Shown here one piece after another: positions 34,172 through 44,717 of a stretch of DNA of 64,000 nucleotides (position 1 is the stretch's first letter; every line of letters starts with the position of its first letter). The stretch is from positions 69,588,567 through 69,652,566 of the forward strand of contig CM043970.1 of assembly GCA_014529385.2 (NCBI GenBank). Reading direction: 5' to 3'. A program made the translations under genes and the position numbers. This stretch comes from Adiantum capillus-veneris (Eukaryota > Streptophyta > Polypodiopsida > Polypodiales > Pteridaceae). The notes under the pieces were generated by a model. That model did no database searches. It saw only the letters and a list, made by a program, of their open reading frames with translations, and was not told where the DNA came from.

Positions 34172-35756
34172 TCTTGCTATTCAAGATCCTTTCCTCCAAG
34201 ACTTTCTTTAAATCTGTAGCAACCTCAATATCAGATTGTAGTTTATAAGTTGGGCCTTTTGTCTTACCTTTCGTTGGCTCTTTCTTCTTTCCTGTTGTAG
34301 ACTCCTCCATGAGTACTTCAGGTGGAGATGCTCCTTGTTTTGAGGGTGTTTGAGAAGGCATTGAGTCGCTTCTTCCCCCACTTCTAGAAGCTCTTTTTGA
34401 TGGTCCTTCATCAGCATTCTCACCTCTGCGCTTCTCTTCTACAATTGCCTCATTTTGTTGGCATTTTGTAATGTAGGCATGCACTGACAATGAGTCCACT
34501 GGATCATTCCATCCTGTTTCTAGACGTATGCAATCACCTGCTTCATGTAGAATCTCTTTTGTAAGCTTTCCCTTTTTAGCTAATTGCATGACATTTGGCC
34601 AAATTTGACCATGATGGTCACTCGCTTCTTCATCACAAAAATGTTCAATTTTTACTCCATAAGTAGCTGCCTCAACTAAAGAGGTGGCATGCTTGGTTTC
34701 CATATCTTCAACCAAGGTTTGCATTCCCCCCTTCCCAAAGTTAGTTCTCAAGGGTAGACCTGTCTCTCTTAAGTGGATTTTACCATCCTTAAAAAAGACA
34801 ACATCTTTTGACAAAGCATCACTAAAATCATCACAATCCCTTCTTACATGGTTTGTACTATCACACCAAATACATCTATTAATAAACCCTTATTTGGGCT
34901 GTTGTCTTTGCCTAGGAAGTGGCCCTGATGGTTGGCCTTTTTCTTCAAGCTTTGCAAACTTCACCTTCAAGTCACGCATTCCCTTCACAAGCTCATCTAG
35001 CATGGACTCATCAAACTTAGGAGCGATAAAAGTAGGCTTTACGATTTTGTCAGAAGTTGAGGTGGAAGGACTTGTAGTGTTTACTACCATCTTGTCCCTT
35101 CTTCTTTGTCGTTTGGCAAGCAGTGAGACAGCACCTTCAACCTCATTCCAGTCGGTCTTTAGTCCTTGCTCAGCATCTTTATCTTCAAGAAGAAGCTCCA
35201 AATTTTCTTGAAACTCTTTACCTGCATCTTGTAAGAAAAGACCTGTCTTCTCTGCATCTAGTGTGGCCCTTTCTGTCCTAGTGAGTTGTGCATAGCGCCG
35301 CTCAAATTCCCTAAGTAGCTCTGTTATTGATAGTCCTTGCTTTGGCTTGACTACCCATTCTAAGAATGTCCTTTTGGTCACTCTCTCAGAGTCCTCCATG
35401 AAATATTCCTCCTTTAAAGCTACTTTGAGTTCTTCCCAATTTCTCCCATGCCCATCTTTAATTGCCCTAACATGCTCCCTAATTTTTGGAGCAACAACTA
35501 GCTCAAAGCTTTAAATCATCTCACCTTCTGACACGCGATGCAGCTCCATCTCCTTCACATACTCGCGTAAGTACTTGGTTACATCTTTCCATTGAACTGA
35601 TCCATTCTGTTGACAACCGCTTGTATGGCCTTCGTTGCTGAAATCTCCCTTCTTTCAGTAGCATGTTGTTGTTGCATGAACATTGCAAATGCTTGAAACA
35701 TTTGCATTGTTGCTGGGTCAAAATGCATACCCTATTGCTCAACATGATCACCCATG
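34017..35756 (-). pseudogene. Gypsy-2 gag with nonsense codons
   Basis: Reads from MGDHVEQ (about 35756) with TAG after seven codons, a one-base shift near 35590, TAA near 35515, then an open stretch 35399-34890, TAA, and a second open stretch to 34017. After the last TAA comes a CCHC knuckle, CIWCDSTNHVRRDC (C-x2-C-x4-H-x4-C, about 34830-34875), which identifies nucleocapsid. Upstream, FNGKDVTKYLREYV-like and HGRNWEELKVALKEEYF sequence matches a gag capsid pattern. Acidic and basic low-complexity linker sequence lies at 34230-34480. The stops make this copy unable to supply Gag, in contrast to its open pol. Confidence 0.8.
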
Positions 35757-35782
35757 GTTACCCACAAACTCTCACCCTAGCA

Positions 35783-35802
35783 GATTCGCATCGGGTTCAC
35801 CA
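35783..35802 (-). other. Putative primer binding site of Gypsy-2
   Basis: On the - strand, six bases after the LTR edge at 35809, TGGTGAACCCGATGCGAATC starts with the TGG that pairs with tRNA CCA. I cannot name the tRNA from memory. Confidence 0.5.
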
Positions 35803-35808
35803 AAAATA

Positions 35809-37814
35809 TGTCGAGAAATTTGCGGTCTTGCCAGGAAAGCACCGGGCTTATGGCTGTGAGAGTTTGTGAGAGAACTCGACAAAAACTATATGAAGGAGTT
35901 AAACCATAGATGCCATGAAGACTAGGGTTTGGAAAGAAGTACAATCAAAGAAACCCACCCATTCTCTCTTGCACTCACACGCACAAAGAAAGAACACAAA
36001 AGAAAATGTCAAAATAACACAAAGATGAAAACATCAAGGCTATAGTCATATCGTATCATGGGTAATATGAAAGGGTTAACAGATGAGTTAATGGCATTCA
36101 ATCTTGGCTGCCCAAATAGGCTACGAATTGTTCTTTGGAATTGTAGTTTTGTGCTTACCATAATATATATATTTTGTCTAGTGATTGGGATTAATTGTGT
36201 GTACAAATCCTCTTGGTTCATAGCAAGATAACTACGCTTACGTCAAAAGAAAAGTTATAGTCTATGAGAGATAGTATGATGGGATCCGGTGATAGAAGTA
36301 TTTCATTGAGCCTTTCTGGGCCAAAGAGAAACACTATACGTTGTTGAAAGTGTATTTTACGGCTAATCCATACGTTAATTCTAATAGATCGTACAGAGTG
36401 AAAGCGATAGAAATTATCATCATGTGGGTTATTCATCTAGGATAGTATGTGAGAAATGTAGATATGAGAGAAGTGAAGAGATGAGAAGTTTCCCTCCCAA
36501 GCCCTATTCTTGCCCGTAAGCAATAAGGATACTGCGGGGAGAGATGTACCTGTAGCAAAGAGAACCTAGAGAGGATGAATTACTAAGAATGAGAGAGATA
36601 GGTTTGGTTAAGGAGATGAGATTAGATACATATATATATGTTGGATTAGAGATGAAAATGAAAACAACAAGAAATCAAGAAAACATCAATGTAGAACACA
36701 TCTTAGTTGAAACCCTTTGGCACCATTATTGATGGGAGAGAGAAGAAGAGGGGAGAATTCAACATTCATTGATACGCCAAGTACAACACCTTCTTTGATT
36801 AGAGTTGATCCTCCAAGGATGGCGTACAAGAATGGCTAGTTTTCCTCTAGGAGAAAGTGTAGGCTTGGGCTTATGTTAATGGGGCTAAGTACAATTAGGC
36901 ATTACTACTCACTCCCTCAAGAATTCCTCTCATCAATGGCTTGAATGCTTGAGTTCCTTCCAAGGAAGAAGAGGTCCCCTTTTATAGGTGAAGGGAACCC
37001 ACAAGGGTTTACACAAGAAGAGAGGAGCCAGTGTGAACAGATGATTGGAAAAGCTGGAAATGAGCTATCCCTGCATGATGTGGGCAGACTGGGGTCGAGT
37101 ATTTTGATCATATCTCCTCAACCATAGCTCCAAATAAATAAAGTAAAAATATGGGCAGAAACTTCAGCTCATTAGCTACGATTTTCACTTTAAAATCATT
37201 TTCCAATTCGGATTGGAACCTTGTGTAAAAAATTCATCAAAATAGGGTCCATTTCTGGCAGCAAAAGTCTTCATGTGGTCCCCTTAGCCTAGACTTTCAT
37301 TTGATTCCAAAGGACACCTCATGCCATATGAAAGCATGACATTGCTCCTTGACAAAGTTTTGTAATCATGCTTGCAATAATGCATTAAAATAAGTGTATC
37401 TTTGAAATCATGCCACCTAGTGTCCCACTAGGATTTGATTCCCTCCTAGTAGCTATTTAAAAAGAAATATAAGAAAAATATGAAAAATACATAGAATATA
37501 TATAGATTGGAAATTACTCTAGATATAGGATCTAGATAGGGTGTGAGATAATAATGAGATAGTAGAAAGAAAGAATCAATGCTTTTTGCCCCAAGTTAAA
37601 GAGGTGGAGCTATTGACACTTTTTCCATAGTATTTTTTTGATGGTAAAGTAAGAATACATTACCCTTGAGATAAATAATAAGATGAGATAGAAAGCTTAT
37701 TTTTATACTTACATATGCATATGTACATTATAGGAAATATAATTGTATATCTAAAAAGTTACAAGATAACTCTTGTAGCATGTGTTCCCACTATGTACAT
37801 GTCACAGCACGATA
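35809..37814 (-). repeat. Gypsy-2 LTR (5' LTR in element orientation)
   Basis: 2,006 bp, colinear with 28099-30103 apart from about 25 substitutions and one small insertion near 37138. Carries the TATA box at 36979-36986 (- strand), so the element's transcript should start in this copy. Confidence 0.9.
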
Positions 37815-38026
37815 ACGTAGTTCAAACAAATGGTTTATAAGAACTTAATTCAGGTCAAACAATACATGTTAACGGTCTTTAACATTTCAGCATATATTGA
37901 ATTTTGTAACTTATATTTTTCCTCGTGGGCACATACTAATTCAAACAAAGCACACACCGACTTAGAATCTTCAAAACATTTAAAACATTGGAAGTATACA
38001 AATTCGACTAGCAAATTGTGTTCACA

Positions 38027-38484
38027 CACTTTTTTACATAGCATTTATGTAAATGTAGCAATCAAAAAGCGATGATAATTGATGCTCTTTAAAAAGATAT
38101 AAAAGAATATTTAGCATGCAGATTGTATGTATTTAGATTTTTGCAGAGAATTTATGTAAATGAAGCATTAAAACTAGCGATAATGCTTGAGAGTCCTTTA
38201 AAAAGATTAAAAACGAATATTGAACATGCAATTTGTGTACAAATATTGAACATGCAATTTGTGTACAAATATTTTTTTACATGTTGTTTATATAAATGGA
38301 ACATTTAAAATAGCGATGATTGATAAATAAAGTATTCTATATAAATAAAACATTTAAAATAGCTATGATTGATGAATAAAGTATTCTATATAAATGGAAC
38401 ATTTAAAATCGTGATGATTGATGAATAAAGTATTCTATATAAATAGAACATTTAAAATAGCGATGATCGATGAATAAAGTATTC
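38027..38484. repeat. Tandem repeats, ending in four 49-bp units
   Basis: Four 49-bp units at 38289-38337, 38338-38386, 38387-38435 and 38436-38484, each TATATAAATNGAACATTTAA-like and ending AATAAAGTATTC. Upstream, a looser repeat of about 105 bp (from 38027) and a direct doubling of gaacatgcaatttgtgtacaaatatt (38221-38272) share the ATTTATGTAAATG core. AT-rich and non-coding. Confidence 0.85.
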
Positions 38485-38560
38485 TTTTAAATATGATTAG
38501 CTAGTACATAAATTCAAATGGACAGTTAAAAACAACAAAATCAAACAATTCATACATTTC

Positions 38561-38611
38561 GTATATGAAATACTCTTCACAGCTGCGTTACCGACCAAGT
38601 ATTTCATATAC
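38561..38611. repeat. Stem-loop A (14-bp perfect stem)
   Basis: Arms GTATATGAAATACT (38561-38574) and AGTATTTCATATAC (38598-38611) are perfectly complementary around a 23-nt loop containing GCTGCGTTACCGACC. First member of a stem-loop set with a shared loop core and differing stems (see 38723, 40348, 40430, 40492, 40574). Confidence 0.75.
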
Positions 38612-38722
38612 TTAATACTTTAAAAATTAACTACACATGCACATACAAATTATATGACGTTCGTACAGCCGGGTTAACAACCTGAACGCCACATTTATGC
38701 AAAACCATATGCTTCTAACAAA

Positions 38723-38758
38723 CGACACTCTATTAGCCGCGTTACCGATCGAGTGCCG
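38723..38758. repeat. Stem-loop B
   Basis: Arms CGACACTC (38723-38730) and GAGTGCCG (38751-38758), 7 of 8 pairs, around a 20-nt loop TATTAGCCGCGTTACCGATC. Just downstream another hairpin, ATGGGGGCTT / AAGCTCCCAT (about 38761-38792), has a different loop. Confidence 0.65.
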
Positions 38759-39581
38759 CTGATGGGGGCTTTTCACAAGCCAAGCTCCCATACCCCTCTT
38801 CTCTCGTCCCCACCCCATGGAAACCTCCTCTTAAGGAGGGAGTGATAAAAGGCAATGGAAAAGCAAGAAAAAAAATAAAGTATGATTATGTAAATATATG
38901 AGAAAGGTAAAATAGGCCACCTCATGCCTGCGGGGCAGCCCATCCCCACCTTGCCTCCTTTTTCTTCACTGATGCCCCGCCGTGTTCTCCTCCACTCAAA
39001 AGGTCAACCCCCTCTCTCTTCCCTTTGTCCTTTCTCCTTTCTCTCTCCCCTCAAGCTACCCCACCTCTCACCAATAATGCATTATAACTCAACAATAATG
39101 CACCCTAACTCACATGCAACTTACCCTATCTTCCAAAATAGTATACCCCACCCCCTCTTTCTCTCTCCTATCATATCCCATGACCCAAATACCCCCCTCT
39201 CTCTCTAAAGGGCTCCATGTATCTTGTCTTATAGCTAAATAACCTCCCTCACACTCACACACACTCAGTTTCACTAAAAAAAGGTGCCCACAGACCCATC
39301 CCCACCCGATGGTTACCTGATTTTTCTTGTGTTCACACACATCTGCACACAGATTCACCTTTGAACACACTCCCCTCTCTCCCCTCTTGTAATTACTTTA
39401 TTCTCCATGTCACCTCTCACTTTTTTCATCAACCCATCTCTCTCTCTTAGTCTCTCTCTCATGAGACTGCTGTTCTAGCACATATACACACAACCAGACA
39501 AGTGGGGCCCACAGTCACATGGCCTATGTAGATAATGATTTCTTCATTTCTGAATTCTAGAATTTCTCCCCCCTCCTCCCC

Positions 39582-40055
39582 TATATAAAGAGGGGTCACT
39601 ATCACACTAAATACACACACAACATCACCAAAGAACACACTATGCACTGTGTGTGCCTAGTGCACACACACACACACCCACACCATCACCATCACCGCAA
39701 TCACCATGCTTGTCTTGAGCTTGACCTCTACACCCCTGGCTATGGAAGATGAAGGGCAACTAAATGAAGGATGATGGCCATAATCCTCGTGCCAGTCTTC
39801 GCCATCAACTCCCACCTATCCGCCATGTGCTCTACCACTCTCTCCCTTCTCATTCCCCTACCCTATGCTCCCCATTTCATCGCCTAATTCTCTAAATAAA
39901 GCTTGAGGTTTTGTGAGTATGTTTTCTTGCAATGTTTTGCCCATGTGAGGTGTGCGGAATCTCCACCTAGTCTTGTGTTTTGGAGTGAGCTTGTGTATGT
40001 GTGAAGGGTGTGCGGATTCGCCATCCTTTTGTGGTGCCTAAGTACTAAGCCGCTA

Positions 40056-40105
<50 letters not shown>

Positions 40106-40330
40106 TGATCTCATTCCCTTTCCTCTTCATCATTACTCCCAAGCATCCATCTCTCTTGGATGAAAACTTTGTTATGGTGGTGTGTTGTTTGTGTCCTAGC
40201 CGCTGAAGCTAGGTGGTGCCCCTTGTTTGCTTTACCATGACAGGCTCGAGGCGCGCCATTCGGTCCCCGGTGTTTTAGAGGCCGTCGGGGTTCGGGGTTC
40301 GCTTTGCTCCCGTTCACCGCCTGAATCTTA
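39582..40330 (+). repeat. LTR-like repeat fragment with TATA box and (CT)n
   Basis: TATATAAAGAGG at 39582 is followed by CT/CA-rich DNA, a (CT)n tract at 40059-40103 and the sequence gtcctagccgctgaagctaggtggtgcccctt to gaggccgtcggg. The same order (TATATAAAGAGG, (CT)n, cctagccc...ctaggtggtgccctt, gaggccgcc) is found at 56695-57240, so this is a dispersed element, probably an LTR. 38780-39580 upstream is CT-rich with no gene. Confidence 0.55.
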
Positions 40331-40347
40331 GGAATAACAATGGCCTA

Positions 40348-40526
40348 CATACGAACATCTCTTAGCCGCGTTACCGATCAATGTCCATATGTTTTCTAGG
40401 AAAGGGAAAGGGAACTTGACTTACCATAAGGATACTAGATTCTCCACGTTACCGACGTAGTACCCAGACAGTAAGCCAATACTTACCACAAGGACACCAT
40501 CTTCCCCACGTCACCGAGGTGTTGCC
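40348..40526. repeat. Stem-loops C, D and E
   Basis: C: CATACGAACAT (40348-40358) and ATGTCCATATG (40381-40391), 9 of 11 pairs, 22-nt loop. D: GGATACTA (40430-40437) and TAGTACCC (40458-40465), 7 of 8 pairs, 20-nt loop. E: GGACACC (40492-40498) and GGTGTTGCC (40518-40526), 7 pairs with a two-base bulge, 19-nt loop. Loops share CC(G/A)CGT(T/C)ACCGA; stems differ but remain complementary. Confidence 0.65.
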
Positions 40527-40573
40527 CCCGTGATAAGCATTGTTCCGGAGAACAGCTTACACAAACACTCCCA

Positions 40574-40715
40574 TTGTGTGGTAAGGTACCTTATTACTAC
40601 TGCGCACTACGACAAAAGGCACGCTACCACACAACATATACAAAAATACACAACACATACCCGGATCGTGTGGTCAAGTACTCTGTTGCTACCGTGCACT
40701 GCGACACATAGCACG
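40574..40715. repeat. Stem-loop F1 and weaker relative F2
   Basis: F1: TTGTGTGGTA (40574-40583) and TACCACACAA (40625-40634), 10 bp perfect. F2 (about 40666-40715) repeats the F1 layout (gtgtggtcaagtact ... gcgacacatagcacgctcccacat) with a poorer stem. Their loops (ACTACTGCGCACTACGACA and GCTACCGTGCACTGCGACA) are related to each other and more distantly to stem-loops A-E. Confidence 0.5.
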
Positions 40716-40781
40716 CTCCCACATGACCCCCTCTCTCCCTCTCTCCTCTCTCCTCTCGACGTACCTGCAAAGGTGGCGCAA

Positions 40782-40897
<116 letters not shown>

Positions 40898-40909
40898 AAG
40901 GCGAAAGCA

Positions 40910-41160
40910 GTAATACACCCAGCGGGCCCGATCGGGCCCGCGTATATATAATGCAAACAACCCGTTGGGCTTTTCTGCTTCCTTGACGGGCCCGCAGGGA
41001 AAATAATAAAACCCAGCGGGCCTGCCGGGGTAACAGGAATGCCCGGCAAGAGTTTTGTGGGTTTGCAAGTCACCCTGTACCAGTTTCTGTGTGATCATGT
41101 AAATGTGTCAATAAGACCTTGTGATCACACAAAATTTGACGTAATTACGTTAATATTAAA
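40910..41160. repeat. GC-rich quasi-palindromic repeat end, copy 2
   Basis: Inverted relative of 21560-21805. It contains CCCAGCGGGCCCGATCGGGCCCG-type repeats, then gggTTTGCAAGTCA and GATCACACAAAATTTGACGTAATTACGTTAA. Sequence identity is partial but runs across the GC-rich block and into the AT-rich flank. Confidence 0.6.
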
Positions 41161-41395
41161 TCCTTGCTCTCAAACCATTGAAAAAGCTTCACCGAACTCC
41201 ATCTATTGGACTCTTTGGAGTATTGGTCACATAGTCTTGCAGAAAGCTGCGCCTTCTTCCCTCAATTCCTTGCACACACACATCCATGGAAACATCAAAA
41301 CTTCCATAGACTCTCCCAAGTGCAAAATTGAAGAGATAAAGCTCTCATTCACTCCTCCACACACTCTTAAATAGGACGCAAACGCAATGGGACTA

Positions 41396-41473
41396 CACTA
41401 GACCACCTGTAGGAACCTTGCTTCCTCCCACACACAGAGAGGTGGAAGCAGGGTTCCTACAGGTGGTCTAGTG
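41396..41473. ncRNA. 30-bp near-perfect hairpin (small-RNA precursor-like)
   Basis: Arms 41396-41425 and 41444-41473 pair at 29 of 30 positions, the exception being a G:U pair, around an 18-nt loop. Flanks do not pair, and I see no target duplication, so it is not an obvious MITE. Shape and length would suit a MIRNA-like or siRNA-producing foldback, but transcription is not shown by sequence alone. Confidence 0.4.
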
Positions 41474-41574
41474 CCCCAAACGACTCCAAAATTCACTAAA
41501 TTTTGCACGCTTGATCCTTGATACCCAAATCACTTTTCCACACCCCCATATTCTATTGTTGACCACTTCTAGGG

Positions 41575-41605
41575 CGGTGCATGCATTACCGTAGATCAAG
41601 CACCG
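41575..41605. repeat. Short hairpin with ATTACCG loop
   Basis: CGGTGC (41575-41580) and GCACCG (41600-41605) around a 19-nt loop atgcattaccgtagatcaa. The loop recalls GTTACCGATCA of stem-loop C. Six base pairs only, so chance is possible. Confidence 0.3.
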
Positions 41606-42249
41606 TAAATAGACAGTTATTGCATGTCCCAAACTTTTGGAGCGGAATGAGAGTACCCGTACTTTTTTCTTGCGTTATTTTCATTCTAGAAAGATCAAAA
41701 AAATTCTCTAGAGCCAAAATAAGCCACCTTGAATCATATCCAAGGTCTCGATAGCCTATCCGGGCATGTACATGTGTCCGATTGCTAGCACGCGAACCTG
41801 CCTATTCAGAATGTGTACACATTGCATCTTTTTCGAACTTGAACCACTTTTCAAAGCTACCAAATGCATGTATTTACATATTTTTATACATATGACCATG
41901 CATATAAATGCTACTTTTTACACACCAAAAGCGGTCTATCAACGACTTCTACACCCGATGCATGTTCTTACCTTCTAGCAATATGTTGACGTTTGAGGAA
42001 GCGTTTTATACAGGATCCTTCACTTGGCGAACGGAGATTTTTGGGCCAGTGATGAGCAATATAACCTCTAGATTTGTTGGCTACTTAGTCATTGAGCTCA
42101 AAAACACGGTCACCATGCAGTTCTTGCAGGATCCAGACAAAGAAAGAAAAATCAGATATGAGAAAGACTTACATGCACTGAAAGACCACCGTGCCAGCCA
42201 TCAACCCAAAGATTACTTCAATCCATAAAGCTGTGTCAGGCGAGGAGGA

Positions 42250-42615
42250 TGTAAGCGGCAAGCTAAATCGGATCACATTTTTTTTCCCTTTCATTGTAAA
42301 AAAATTATTATTTTGATGAATCGGGAATATTGTAACTCCTAGTTTCCGAGTAAACTTTGTAATTGATGAGTCGGGGCTACAAGCTTCCAGATTTTATTAA
42401 CTTGTCTTTAGTTAGAGTTCCCAGACTATTAGTTTTGACCACCAAAAACCTTGACTAAGGTATAAAAGCCAATTTTTGTAAGTTTTTCATAAGTTTTTGG
42501 ATAATAGAAACATAGTGTGAGCTAACGGCGCTCACTTCTCTTCTTCTGGAGCTTCCTAGTCCCTCTTCGGTTGTCACATTGCAGACGCGTTTGTTGCGTT
42601 GCAACCGCAGGTAAG
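42250..42615 (+). promoter_or_regulatory. LTR-like fragment with TATA box
   Basis: A purine run (ggcgaggagga) meets TGTAAGCGGCAAG at about 42250. TATAAAAGCC follows at 42461, and about 150 bp of GC-richer sequence runs to gttgcaaccgcagg. This order fits a 3' LTR start, U3 and R. A short open frame upstream (41908-42228) has no recognised domain and may be the tail of that element. From 42620 to 44030 I see only AT-rich, gene-free DNA. Confidence 0.4.
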
Positions 42616-44035
42616 AGCTCTAGCATTGATGTAAGCATTTTATGGTATTTTGTAGTTTTTGGCATCCTCGACCCGCGGCCTAATCTCATCTTAAGTAGGA
42701 ATTTACACTTTAATATTAAAAAAATAAGTATAGGCGGGTATTGGGGCATTATTGCTAAGCATTTAGATGCATTTTGGGTCGAAAACGTCTAGGTCAAAAA
42801 CTCACTGCTATTAATAATCGTGATTTTTTTACTTAAACTAAAGTGAGATTTGAGACCATAAGCATGCGTTCTTAGGTCTTATAAACATGTCCTAGAAGTT
42901 TTATAACATTTGGATGTCGTTTGATGCTGTAATGGATGTGATTTGTTTGCCAATAAGCGATCATTGGCTTTTGGTGATTTCAGTCATTTGAGTGTAGCCT
43001 TAGTTAGATGCGAGTTGTTTATTGTATTTTGAGAGATTGAAAACCTCTTGTAGCCTCTATGCACTAGTCGAGTTAGCTTCGTCCCATGGATTGACAATTT
43101 ATTCGTGGTTCTTGCTATGTCTGCAATAAGATAGGAGTGAGGTTAGACACCCACCCCAGACACTCCCTCCTTTCTTGAGTGATTTACATCTACTTTGTTT
43201 TTGATACATCAGGAGGGCTTCTATTGTTGAGGCAATTTTGGTTTTTGTTACACATTCTCCTATTTGTTTGCCACTTTTAGCAGTAGACATGGCTATTGGT
43301 GTTGCCTGTCTTTTTGGGAGCTGAGCCTCCTTATGTAGTCAACTTTGTGATGGACCTTATCCATGGGTTTCACTGCAATGCAGGTCTTCTGCAATATTTC
43401 ACCAACTTTGAAGCATTGTGTGAGCTTTGTATAAAAGTTGTTGATAGCTCTCTTGCTAGAAATCTCATTGCTTTGTCAATTGTTTTTGTACATTTTTTTT
43501 TGACGTGATTGTTTAATAGAGTTTTGTTGTGTCCTTGAAGTAAGAGTTTCTCTTGAAAATCATATTTGAGACTTGTAGTTATAACTCTGATGCCTTGACA
43601 ATTGGTATGGGTAGATATTTTCTTATTTTTAGTCCTTGATCTAGAAGGAATATATACAAGAGTCTAGTGATGAGTGTTTCTAAACTAGGGTCTAAAATCT
43701 AGATGACCAAAGGGAAAAAACTCATTGGGAAAGTATATGCTCTTATTAGAGTTAAGCAATTGAACACCATATTAGAGATTTTGATGATTTATATCCAATT
43801 TGGTAATCACCAATGTCATGGATATTGGCCATATGGAAAAATATCAAAACTATTTTTTAAGATCAAAACCTTCCACAAGGTAGTACTTGAAAAGTTCTTC
43901 TAAGCCATGCTCTCAAAACTTTGGCTATGTTTTTTTCATGTGGTCTGTAATGGAATATAACTATGACATGGAGACACATGGAATTTAGATAACCATGGTG
44001 AACATTTCCTTTAAGACGGTTCTTGGAGGAGCATA

Positions 44036-44663
44036 GGAAGAGTACTTGACTAAAAGTAGAAAAATGAACATTAAACCTAATTAGCTTGGCATGAAAAATA
44101 CTTGTAAAATAGAGAGAGAAAGGATTAGAAAAATTGACAATGGTTGAGGATCGGATTTACTTGGAGCCGGTGGCCTCCCCTCCAAAAGGATTTTGTATTA
44201 TAGATTCTCCCATGTAGAGATAGTTCGTACTATACAAGAATTTTTTTCCTTGAGATCTTGTTGGTGCAATGAAGATGGAAAGATTCATGCACCAAGATTA
44301 TGCCCTTATTATTCTTACCAAAGCATTAACTTGTCCCCGGGCTCAGTCTCAAGACCTCAAACACATTTTAAGGTGGAGAGAGCTAGCAGGGAATGAGGGT
44401 AGGGAACAGATAGTGAGACTACAAACAATTAGTAAAATTTTAAGTAACATACAAGAAATACATAGACTCCTCACTTGATATTACTCTTGTTATTTATTGT
44501 AGCATAATAGCATAGTAATGGGGATGATGGAGATGGCAAGCATGCACTATGCAGCATGGATCTTGCTTGGATTTTCATTCCATAGCCAAGAGTTGTTGGT
44601 TTAGTCTCTCAAATTCTCAAGCTTGAAGAAGGAGATGGTGTTCTTGCACAACACACTATGAGA

Positions 44664-44717
<54 letters not shown>

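Larger units (their letters stand above)
28099..37814 (-). mobile_element. Gypsy-2, nearly complete Ty3/gypsy element
   Basis: Direct repeats 28099-30103 and 35809-37814 (2.0 kb each) differ at about 25 positions by eye, roughly 1.3%, indicating a recent insertion. They flank gag, protease, RT, RNase H and integrase read on the - strand. TGTCGAG starts each LTR on the + strand; the inner edge of the left copy is cagcacgaca, preceded on the - strand by a purine run (AGAGGGGATGGATG). A 4-bp acgt occurs just outside both ends (28095-28098, 37815-37818), a possible target duplication. The element is the most intact in the window. Confidence 0.92.

Noticed and set aside
30162-35756. In-frame stops as evidence of U-to-C RNA editing
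   Set aside because: Such editing is known in organelle transcripts of some seed-free plants. This is nuclear retroelement DNA, and C-to-T decay explains the stops more simply.
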